A stretch of DNA of 64,000 nucleotides from Liquidambar formosana (Eukaryota; Streptophyta; Magnoliopsida; Saxifragales; Altingiaceae): positions 25,462,717 to 25,526,716 of the forward strand of contig CM077828.1 of NCBI GenBank assembly GCA_039720395.1, given 5' to 3'. A program made the translations under genes and the position numbers. Shown here piece by piece: positions 49,705 through 60,257 of the stretch. Numbering within the stretch: position 1 is the stretch's first letter; each line of letters begins with the position of its first letter. Under the pieces are notes generated by a model. The model was not told where the DNA came from. It did no database searches and saw only the letters and a list, made by a program, of their open reading frames with translations.

Positions 49705-50107
49705 ATGGTGGTAGTCTAATGGTAGGGGCATAAGAGTCAAGTAGAAAAGGGTTCAAGTTCTCAAGAGCTGTGGTGTGATGTTTTTGTCCCTTACTGGCTA
49801 TACTCATATGCAGAAGCTACTAATTCTAGGTGGGGTTGAGATCAAGTTATGACTTAACCGATTGTAGGGAGCGTCTATGATTCCCACCTTAGTAGCCCCA
49901 TCTAAGCCCCTCTTGTCATGGTTCCTCAATGGATAAAGGCCATTATGATCTTATTGAGGTAGGTTTGCCACGGCTTTTACATACCCTAATTTGTTATAAG
50001 GTGTCATAATAGGAGAGGGGATCAAGTCTCAATAATAAATATCTTCATTGAGTCCTCCCATCAAGGACTCTATATACATTAGACTAACCACTTCTTTATA
50101 TTTGGGC
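49705..50107 (+). mobile_element. Possible SINE-derived sequence
   Basis: GGTGGTAGTCTAATGGTAGG resembles a pol III A box and GGGTTCAAGTTC a B box about 40 bases later. The remainder has a SINE-like look but no defined 3' end. The limits are uncertain. Confidence 0.35.
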
Positions 50108-52475
50108 AAACACGGAATATTCATCGTAGGCTAATGGCTATATGTTCAACCCAATCTTCATAACCAATTAAAAATATTTGATTAAATGTAAAAAGGCCAA
50201 TTAAGAGGAAAAAAAGTCTGATAATCCATCCCACTCATCTAGGAGGGAAAATCCATTGCCCCCCCTGAAGCTCAATACCTTCCTTTGGCTTGCAGCTCAT
50301 GATGGTCTCCTCACGAATTCAGTTTTGAACTTGCTGCAGCCAAGCCAGAGGGGTTTGGACATTTGAAGACACTACCGCATTGGGGTTGTGCCCATTTGCT
50401 TAACGGGCAAGCTCTCCCATGTCCCTTTTTTTCTTTTCTTTTTTCCTTTTTTCGCTATAGACAAAGGGGTAATTCACATGCAAAAAAAAGAAATAAATAA
50501 AAAATAATGAATAAGGCTTCATTCATATCTTGAGACATGGAAGGAAAAGATTAAATAAAATAGGGTGCTTAATTAAAAAAAAAATTAAAATTTAAATGGA
50601 GGATTTGAGGAATTGAGGGGCTTATGGTTTCAACTCCTCCCAACTCCGAAGTACATGCATGTAATGCGGAGGAGGAATGGAGACTATGGAGGAAAGATGG
50701 GCTACCCGTTTGTAGCGCAAAGGCCCAATGGGATTTCCTTCGAATCCAAAACAAAATTGAAACAGAGCTGCAGAAGGGAAAATAATTGTCCCTCGCCCAG
50801 TGTTGGAGCGTGGACTGCACGATTTACTGATTACCATAAGCAGGAAGTCAACCAAGAATGGTCCACCATGCTTAAAACCTAAGCTTAGCCACAATTTTAG
50901 CGAGGTTTTCAATGCCCATCCAAATCAATTTACTGAGGTACGCACTCAAGTGTGAACACCAAAATTTAGAAAAAAAAATGTGCATTGCTCCTACATGGTT
51001 GATTGAATGGTCAATGCGTATGCTCATAAGAGGTAATCAATTTGAGTTATTACAACTATTGTTGTTTGTATGAGTATGAGATCTTTTGCACAAGTTTTTA
51101 GAAAATTAGTCTAAACTTAAACCTTGGCGAGATTAAAACTTAAGATATCTATAATCATTAATAAATAAAATAATAATCAATCCATTTAGGCATGGCCATA
51201 TGCTAACAAAGTGACAATATATATTGTTTACCCTTTTTTTTTTTTGGGGGGCGCCGGGGGGGGGGTGGTTGTATAAGTAAACGGTCCATTTAGCCAATAG
51301 CCCAAATGCTAACAAAATGACAACATATTTTTTGGCTAACTTATTTGCATGGGTAACCAAAATTTCTCCCCTCAACCTTCTATATATTGAAAACCATACT
51401 ACAGTTTTTGTGTTATCTTTCGTTGTTCTTTCTTTCTCCTTTCTTTCATTTTTCTTTCTTTCTTTCTTTCTTTCTTTCTTTTTTCTTCTTCTTCTTCTTC
51501 TTCTTCTTCTTCTTCTTCTTCTTCTTCTTCTTCTTTTTTTTTTTTCAATAAGGTATTGAAATGTTTTTTGATTTTTGTTCTTCTTCTTCTTCTTCTTCTT
51601 CTTCTTCTTCTTCTTCTTTTTTTTTTTCAATAAGGTATTGAAATGTTTTTTGATTTTTCTTCTTCTTCTTCTTCTTCTTCTTCTTCTTTTTTTTTTTCAA
51701 TAAGGTATTGAAATGTTTTTTGATTTTTGTTTTACCAATTGGCATATCCGTATATTTGATGTGCTTAATTCCCTCCCTAAAACACAGGTAAAAATCATTA
51801 TCTACTTCACATAAATTAACGTTCAAGATAAATCAGACTAACTGACATTTAAGAAATAATGAAAAATCAAACTCAACACCTCCTGCTTTTTGAAATGTAC
51901 TCTGAATGATTTATATCTACAAAATTTGTGCTAATAATTAAACAAAGTCCCATGAAGGGAGTCAAACATAAAACCTTCCTCTCTCTCTCTCTCTACCATT
52001 CAGATATTTTTTGTTGCAAACGTACAAGAATAAAAGGAAGTATGAAAAATACAAACCGTGAAAAAGTAGTACTATGAAAAACACCTCACGAGAAAAAAAA
52101 AGAAAAAAAAAAAAAAGAAAGGAAAATGGGAAAAAAACTAACCAATGCATTTGCCTTGTTACGAGTAATTACCAAGAAGGATGCTTTGGTTATCAACTTG
52201 TTTTTGTTTGTAATAGTTTATAGTAAAGTCAGCAGTCAGTTTGTTCTAAGTCAATAGTCAGAGAAATTACTGCGAAAGAGTAGAATGCATTGGTAATTTC
52301 TCGAAAAACTAAACAGAGAAAAGCATTATGTGGGAATGTTAGCTGCATTGATAGTACCATTAGCCAATCAAGAGCATCATGGGACGTGGTACTCGCTGCA
52401 ATAACCCAACCAAGACTGACTTTACCGGTATAGAAGAAGTAGGCCATGGTCATGGATGAAGAAAAGCATTAGGAG
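50108..52475. other. Intergenic between the two nodulin-like genes
   Basis: No gene is supported; short frames at 50569-50912 do not match anything I recognise. It contains a compound TTC repeat (reported separately), a G-rich patch at 51245-51268, and the upstream region of the second nodulin-like gene, with a weak TATA-like TTTATAG near 52216. Confidence 0.5.
51440..51730. repeat. Compound (TTC)n repeat with a thrice-repeated unique spacer
   Basis: TTTC and TTC runs alternate with the unit TCAATAAGGTATTGAAATG plus a T-rich link, which occurs at about 51545, 51627 and 51698. The period is about 70-83 bases. This looks like local tandem duplication of a microsatellite together with its flank. 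The spacer unit is itself a near-palindrome (CAATAAGGTATTG). Confidence 0.92.
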
Positions 52476-54615
52476 ATGGAGAGCAACAAATGGATAGCCA
52501 CAGTGGCAAGCATATGGATCCAGTGCATCTGCAGCACAACATCAGTCTACAGCATCTACTCCCCCATCTTGAAATCCACCCAAGACTATTCCCAATCAAC
52601 GCTCGACACCCTCTCCGTCTTCAAAGACATCGGAGCCAACGCCGGCACCCTCTCCGGCCTCCTCTACTCCGCCGTTACTCCCTCTTCTTCTCGACTGATT
52701 GGTTGTGGACCATGGGTCGTGCACCTGGCGGGGGCGATTCAGTGCTTCGTGGGTTACTTTCTTATGTGGCTATCGGTCATCGGAGTGATTCACCGGCCGC
52801 CTGTGCTGGTCATGTGCGTGTTCCTTTTGGTGGCGGCTCATTCGCTGACTTTCTTCAGCACGGCTAACGTTGTGACCGCCGTTCAGAATTTCCCGGATTA
52901 TAGAGGGACGATCGTCGGCATCATCAAGGTAGGTGGGTAAAATGGAAATTTGCTCCGATTGGTCACAGACTCAAAGCAGAGGTGAGTAACCGTTGACTCA
53001 CTTTTGGAAGTGTTTTGGTTTTGTTTTTTAAAGAAGTGTTTTGTTTTGGTTTTGGTTTTTGAAAAAGAGAAAAGAATATGGAATTGACGAGAAAAATACG
53101 TTTGGAAGCTCATTTTCTGCAAGAAAAATGGAAAACAAAACAATCTCTCGGCAATATTCATTTTCATTTTCATTTTCTCTGCTTAAAAGTTTTGAAGCGG
53201 TTGAAATGATTTTTTATTTTTATTTTTATTTTATATATTATATTTTTGAGTGCATATGCTATGAGGGTGACACCATCAATCACAATATGTGGGTTCAATA
53301 CTGGTGGGTCACTCGAACGCCTGAACCAGAGTATGCAAAGATAGTACCGATGTTAGCCTCTTGCTTGAACTATATTATGCAATAGATTCATCACAGGTAC
53401 GATTTCACCTGTTTTTTTTTAATTCTTGGCCAGGGCTGCGTTGGTCTGAGTGGAGCAATACTAGTCCAAGTGTATCAGACAACGTTAAAGGGCAAGCAAG
53501 CCAACTTCCTTCTGATGCTTGCATTGTTGCCAACCCTTGTTTCCCTCTTGCTCATGTGCTTGGTAAGAGTCTACCAAAGAAGCAGAGGAGATGACAAGAA
53601 GCACTTGAATGGATTCTCTGCAGTTGCTCTGATCATCGCTGCATATCTAATGATCATACTAATCTTAGAGAATGTCTTCACTTTGCCATTATGGGCACGC
53701 ATACTCACTTTCGTACTTCTGCTGGTTTTGCTCGCGTCTCCTCTCAGAATTGCAACCAAAGCCCAGAGTGAGGACTCGCCGAGATTATCACACACATCAT
53801 CAATTGATGAAAACCCATTAATGGAAGAATCTGAGGATTTTTCTGCAACAGAGGATCCAATAGAATCTAATGAGGTGCCTAGTGAACCCAGTCATGAGGA
53901 GGCGACTTCCAGTGATAAAATGCTGCAGGATGGAGAAAACTTGAATCTCTTGCAAGCAATGCGTACTGTCAACTTCTGGCTATTGTTCATTTCCATGTTG
54001 TGTGGAATGGGCTCGGGATTGGCCACGATAAACAACGTTAGCCAAATAGGAGAGTCACTTGGTTACACAACGATGGAGATAGATACTTTGGTTTCTTTAT
54101 GGAGTATATGGGGCTTCGTTGGTCGTTTCGGAGCTGGCTATGGATCGGATATTCTCCTGCACACAAGAGGCTGGGCGAGGCCATTGTTGATGGCCATCAC
54201 TCTGGCAGCCATGACCGCTGGCCATGTAATTATTGCTATTGGTCTTTCTGGGAATTTGTATCTGGGTTCTATACTGGTGGGTGTTTGTTTTGGTTCCCAG
54301 TCGTCATTGATGCCAACCATCACTTCTGAGATATTTGGTGTAGTGCATATGGGTACTATTTCCAACACCATTGCCATAGCTGGTCCTGTCGGATCTTATG
54401 TTCTCTCTGTAAGAGTAATTGGGTATATTTATGACAAAGAAGCATCAGGAGAACAGAATACTTGTTTCGGCACTCAATGCTTCATGTTATCTTTTCTGAT
54501 CATTGCATCTGCGACTCTTTTCGGGTCTTTTGTTGCTCTTGCACTATTCTTCCGCACAAAGAGGTTCTATAAGCTGGTTATGATCAGAAGGTTGCAGCAT
54601 TCTGCATTACTATGA
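52476..54615 (+). CDS. Nodulin-like MFS transporter (NFD4-like), copy 2, intact
   Basis: Exons 52476-52928 and 53434-54615 join in phase 0 to give 544 residues, a normal length for the family. Exon 1 encodes the Nodulin-like domain (MESNKWIATVASIWIQC start, IYSPILKSTQDYSQSTLD, then FKDIGANAG). Exon 2 encodes the second half, with membrane segments such as LLMLALLPTLVSLLLMCLV, NFWLLFISMLCGMGSGLATI and LSFLIIASATLFGSFVALALFF, plus the family sequence RFGAGYGSDILLHTRGWARP. It is a tandem duplicate of 45073-49457 with the intron at the same codon, here only 505 bases. The transported substrate is not known; a plasma-membrane or organelle carrier role is inferred from the fold. Confidence 0.95.
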
Positions 54616-55579
54616 GAAGGAAGCAACGACTTAAATATTGATATCGATGGATATATTGATGGTCTAAAAATACGGATATATCGATAGATATATCGAAAAT
54701 TTCGATATCGATTCAGAGATATGGTAGATATTGTTAGTTAAACACTTATATTTTCATTGAAACTTTGGGAACAATGATTAGATTCTAATAAATAGTTTAG
54801 AATCAAAACATTGCAATTTAAATGTGTATTAGATAAGTATGTGTTGTGTAGGGTATAAAAATTATGCCACACAGAGCGAAAGAATGAATATTTTAACAAA
54901 ATAAATAAAAGTTGTTACTTCTTAACACTAATTTCAGCCACTAGTATAATTGAAATATTTATATAAATCAATACTAAAAGAGTAAGATATGACAATTTTG
55001 ACGCAATAACAAGAACATGAATATTTCAATATTGTCGATATATATCCTCGATGTAGTGGATATATCTTGATATATTCGATATATTGATGATACCATGTGA
55101 AAGAACTAAGATATTATGGATATATTGAGATATATCGAGATTTTATCAATAATATCAAATATATCGAGATTTTATCAATAATATCAAATATATCGACAAT
55201 ATCGTAAAGATATTTTGTGAAAAAGATATGTCAGTTAGATATCGTATTAAAGGATACGGATACACGGATATATCGTGGATATATCGAAAATATCATGGAT
55301 ATTTTAGTTCATGGGAGAAAGTATGGAAGTTCTGAGTACAGGTGAAGTTTAAAACTTGATGCAGTGCTCTCCTCATCTAATTGCATCTATTCTTCATGTA
55401 TTTAACCTAAAGCTAATCATTTGAGCTCTTTGTGTCTAATCATTCTCCTTCCCGCATTTAAACTAAAGCTAATTCAAATTCTGGAGGTCATTTTGTTTTG
55501 ATGTGAAAGCACACTTCATTGCCACTATTAAAAATGGAAAAAGATCACTCACTGATTCATTGTTACAAATAATAGTAAA
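54616..55579. repeat. GATATATCG-rich repetitive element (about 54636-55312) and flank
   Basis: Both ends carry many copies of GATATATCGA, GGATATATTGA and related words, and the outer parts are loosely inverted repeats of each other. This suggests an old foldback or MITE-like element just downstream of the second nodulin-like gene. The sequence from 55313 to 55579 is unassigned. Confidence 0.6.
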
Positions 55580-58458
55580 TTAATGGATTACTAGTTCGAC
55601 ACCCTGAGGTAGTTTTGTTTTCAGCTGCTTTGCACGCTTTCTAGCCGCAAGTTTCTCCTCAGATTCCTCAGACTCCCACTGGGTTCCCACTAAATATGGA
55701 CTGGTAGTATTGATGATAATTTTCTCAAGCATGACTGCATTTCCAAGTACGTACATGGCAAGCTCAAGATCAATCGGACGTCCAACAAACCCAACAAATT
55801 CCACCACTTTGAGGTGTCGATCGATGGGGCATTTCGGAGCATTTCGTTTTTTTCTTCGTCTACTAGGTCCAATCCATGTTAACTGCAACAAGGAAAGAGG
55901 GCCATATCATGCTTGGTGCTATTTAGATTTTATCTTTTTAGTTCTTAAAAGCCATATATATCAACCTTGTAATAGACGAAAGATAACTGAATATATAAAA
56001 CTAAAAATGCTGCAACGGAGCACAATATCACAGATTCTATCAGTCATTGTCCAGCAAATAATCCAAATTGAAACATAATAAAACCAGTTTAGTTTCACAA
56101 ACTACACCAAAACAGTTCAAAACTTGTGATATATATGGAAAAATTAGAATAGCTCCTTTGCAAAGAAGATGAATAAGGATTATAGAGAAAAAATGCATTA
56201 ACAAAAGGCAACATTTGTGTATATCCATGACTATTTTCATCACAAATACTGAGCAGTGTATTAAGAAAATATAAATTAACCTGAAAATACCAATAAATTT
56301 AATTAGCTCCACCAAACCTGTCTAATTTTCTAGGTAGCTATTTAATATCTAATGGTTTCCTAGTACCAAATGATTTCGTTAAGGTATACACATTGTTTTT
56401 GTTATTACAAATCCATAAAAGAAAATTTTCCATGCACATAAAGCATCCAAGCTAGTGAACCAACAAACGTAATGCAAATGGAATGGCTTCATGCCGATGG
56501 AAAATTGAGTCGAAGTATAGTTACAACCATGCAACCAAATGGACCCAACCACTAATATTTTTGGTGATTACATTATAGTCTAAATGCAAAAAAGATAACA
56601 TGACCTTCGAAATAGTGAGTCTCAATTGGAAGGAAAAAAAAAAAGGACAAAAAGACAAGGTATGCACTCACAAAGTATGCCAATCAAAATCCAAGACCAT
56701 ATAATATTCTTATGCACTAATGCACCAATGGAAAACATTACTGATAATATACCACTATAAAACAAACCCAATCACTTGAACAATTGCATCAACTTCTGAG
56801 AACAGTTACCTGCAACGTAAATTTTTGCAATAAAGGAGATGCCTCCATCAGACGAGTCAAACCAAGGAGGCTATCAGAATCACAGGCACGAACTCTCAAT
56901 ATTAAGTGCCTGAGTTTAGTTAATTCACATTGTGGCAATTGCATATTTTCCTGAAATACAGAAATAATAATAGACAATAAAACTTAAGAATCATATTGAA
57001 AGACATGCACCAAGACAGAGGAATTTGAGGAAAATTGAACATACTAACCCCAATACCCCATGACGTTGCATTACCAACTTAAGGGTCTCTAGCTGAGAAA
57101 GATAGCTTGCAAGTGCGTGGAAAGCATAACTTATAGGCTCAAAATTAGACCCACCAAAAGATACATCTACAAGGCAAGGGAGCATTCTGAATATTCAATT
57201 CAAATCTCTGGTCCAAAATATATAAATGACACAAGATTTGGAGCACAGATCTCTACATTGTTCACATGGTTGCAGTGGCTTATCACCAAGTACTTCAACT
57301 GCAGCGATGAACCAGCAACTTTCAGATTTAGTAAATGCTCCGAGCTATGCACACATAATCGTTCAAGAAGCGGACAGCTGGAAAGAAAAAACTCGAGAAT
57401 CTCTCCCGTAATATTCGCAGATTTCAAAGAGAGAGACCTCAGGGACTTGATGCTCGATAACCCACGAGAGGTTTGGATGTAAACATTACACTCGTGTGGA
57501 AATGTGTACCGCTCAGGAGCTCCCAAAAGGCCTGCAGTCGTTTTCAAGTCCAAGTCAAACCTTTGAGCTCTCTTTGCAATTGCAAAGCCAATCGATTTAT
57601 TAATACTGCATTTGAAACTATTATCCAACTGAAAACAAACTTTGAACTCATCTACAGTTGAACCCTGATGCAAATCCAAGACTTGGTTCACCCAAGTTAC
57701 GTACTTAGACTGTTCCACTTCCAGCAACCACGGTTCTTCCCACTTTTTCTTTGAACCATCCAAGTCCAAACTGCCAGTGCTAAATGTCCACAAATATCGC
57801 CATGTTTTCGAAAGGACACTAGTACTTGCTGCTTCTCTAAATGTCAACCGGGATATAATACATATAAGCATTTCATTCGGCAATTTACTAATCCGATCCT
57901 GTAAATAATTTTCTCCGCCATCACCCAGCTGATAGGAAAGTAAGAAAAATAAGGAAAAAGTTTAGCAAAAGTACCAAATTATTCAAATTCAATAAGGGCC
58001 TGTTTGGTCATCCAAATTTGGAAATTGTATAGTTATAATGCATTTTACATATATAGGGGACACAAATCCACCGTCTTGAACGAGAATGATACACAATAAG
58101 TATCTTACTTCCATTCGGAGGACCAAACAAAGTCCTTAAAGGTTCATCCAACAGGCCAGCGACCACCTCAATGAAAGAACAAGAAAAAAAACCAACAACA
58201 ACAAAGGGAGGGGGGATATGGGTACATTTGGACATATCATGAAAATTGAATTGTTTCCTTTTCGTTTTCGGAGTAATTTTAGGAAGAAATTTAGTATCAT
58301 GAATTCCTACCTCCAAAATGCCACTGAAAAAGAAAAAAATCAATTTTCACAAGACCCCAAAACGTTCCCTTTAGTGGGCATTTAATTTGAACAGTTGAGG
58401 AATCAGAATTCACCTGCTCTTGATCACATCTAGAGGTCTGGTTGACTCTCTTTTCCAT
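55580..58458 (-). pseudogene. F-box/FBD/LRR-repeat gene, copy 1, two frame breaks
   Basis: Exons: 58458-58414 (MEKRVNQTS start), 57928-about 57057, 56950-56810, 55882-55580 (stop TAA). The product would be an SCF substrate adaptor: F-box at the start of exon 2 (LPNEMLICIISRLT, LSKTWRYLW), leucine-rich repeats (LRSLSLKSANITGEI, SSLQLKYLVI), and a C-terminal FBD part in exon 4 (LKVVEFVGFVGRP, LELAMYVLGNAVMLEKI). Compared with its neighbour at 60258-63065, exon 2 has two +1 shifts: one near 57203 (after YFGPE, giving a TGA) and one near 57177 (CCTTGCCTTG versus CCTTGCTTG). Exons 1, 3 and 4 are open. With both shifts it is a pseudogene, unless they are sequence errors. Confidence 0.82.
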
Positions 58459-58970
58459 TTCATATGAAAAGACTAGAGTTTGTATTTGCCCCTTTTCCTT
58501 AAAGGCAAAAAAATTTCAATTTTATAAGCTGCAGAAACTGGGTAACCAATGCAGGTGTAAGAAAGCGAAACAAAGAGCAGGACTTGGGTTTGCGTTTGCA
58601 AGTATATGAAGTATAAAATATTGGGTAGGCTTAACCTGGAGTTGCTGGCTTCTGTGAATGGGTCTTGCTTGCTTCTGTGAATGGGTGTTATAGGGAAACA
58701 AAGAGAAACAACTCCATAAAATTTTCCCAACTAATTCCATTTTTAAAACACCCACCCCTCACCCAATCGTCCCCTTCACGCCCTCCCTATTCTCTCTCCT
58801 CCCTCTCATTTCTGTTTCATGCGCTCTCCGTTCTCACGTCACCTAACAGGCTGACTCTCTCTCTCTCCTCTTTCACTTACTCTCTCTCCCTCCCCTTGCA
58901 CGCTGTCCGTGCTCTCTCCTCCTTCCCCCTTTCTCTCTCCTCTCTTCTTTCTTCTGTTTCGTGCTCAAAG
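58459..58970. other. 5' flank of F-box copy 1
   Basis: Upstream region of the minus-strand gene, with pyrimidine-rich plus-strand stretches (58780-58960). No gene on the plus strand is supported. Confidence 0.55.
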
Positions 58971-59513
58971 GGGAATTTTAGATTGGTCGGGCTGCCGGAA
59001 AATAATTACGTACAGTAGTCAATGTTGGCTCATTTCCTAAAATGGTAAGTTTTTTAGTCTTTATTCCAACTTTGGTGCGATTTAAACTTTATTTCCAGAC
59101 AACAATAAATAGTGATTGCTAACCACGATTTTAGGTTGGGTATACAAATCCGTATTTTTATCACTCAGATCATTATAAAAAACTTATATGATAAAATCGT
59201 GATTACTAGTCATAATTTTGGATTAAAATCGTGATTACGAGACGTGATTATAAAGGTTAATATGTTTAGAAAATAAAAGAAAAAACTGGAAAAATTTTAG
59301 AAGTAAAATCGCTGGTTAGCAACCATGATTTATCATTGTTTAGGAATTAAGTTGAAAATTACACCAAAGTCGAAATAAAGTTAAAAAATCTTACCATTTA
59401 GGGAAAAGAGTCCGTCAATGTTCGTTAAGGTAGTAGCCATTTACTAGGAAGTTAATGGGAATATGTATTGAACTGTAATTATTTTCCGTAGTCTGACCAA
59501 TCTAAAATTTCCC
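58971..59513. mobile_element. Foldback element with roughly 200-bp inverted arms
   Basis: The left arm begins GGGAATTTTAGATTGGTC and the right arm ends GACCAATCTAAAATTTCCC. Further mirrored blocks are GGAAAATAATTAC, AATGGTAAG, ACTTTGGTG and GGTTAGCAACC (59311-59321, inverted on the left as TGCTAACCACG). No coding content. Mutator-like foldback is possible, but the target duplication is not clear. Confidence 0.72.
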
Positions 59514-59544
59514 TCTTTTAAACTTCAACCAAAAAAAAAAAAGG

Positions 59545-59930
59545 TAAAGGTCATGGGCGGCTACCCTCAATTTCTTTGCATTCTTTAATTATTTCAAACT
59601 TCGAATTTTATAAAAAATATAAAAAATTTTATAAAAACTCATCATGTTATCAACTAAAAAACATTATTTTGGATAAATTTGTAGAAAATTTTTTTTCCGA
59701 AAATTTATCGTTTCAAGTAGACATTTTGACAATTTACAATCTCCATAGTTACACTGGTTCACTTATTTTTAAATTTTTCAACGTTTTATGAAAAATAATC
59801 ACGTTGTCTACTAAAAAGTATCATTTTAGAGAGTTTTATAGAAAGTTTTTTTAATAAAATATCATTTAAATGGATTTTTTGATCACTTACCATTTTTGTT
59901 TCAATTTTAGTATTTTACAGATCCAGAAAC
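59545..59930. mobile_element. Diverged Mutator-like foldback MITE, copy D
   Basis: It contains TTTTATAAAAACTCATCATG, CAACTAAAAAACATTATTTTGG and GTCTACTAAAAAGTATCATTTTAG, which match the arms of copies A-C. It is more diverged and its ends are not defined. Confidence 0.5.
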
Positions 59931-60257
59931 AACTTTGTTTAAAAAAGTTTCATGCATGTTTTATGGTCTTGGAATCACTTGTCAAGGGTTGGTCAGCTCT
60001 TTTGAACCTAGGCCATTAAAAGCACCGTGATTCTTGGTCATCACCCCTAGTGGTTTTCTATTGAAGTTTTCTGTCAAGCTGCTGATGACAGTTTGTTTCA
60101 AGCTTCTCAGTCATCTAATACGAAGGTTTTTGTTAGCTGCTTAAATCATCATACATCACACATTCTCACTACATTGTTTTAGAAGTAGCAGTCCCCAGCA
60201 GCTGGCTAAACATAGAAAAACATCACCCACTGATTCATAGTAACAAAAAATTGAAAA

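Noticed and set aside
50569..50912. Overlapping 83-96 codon frames
   Set aside because: No recognisable protein; coding bias and context do not support a gene.
51133..51630. 165-codon frame of poly-Lys/Arg on the minus strand
   Set aside because: It is the translation of TTC/TTTC microsatellites.
54636..55312. Centromeric-type satellite
   Set aside because: Words are short, irregular and confined to about 680 bases with inverted rather than tandem order; fits an old foldback element better.
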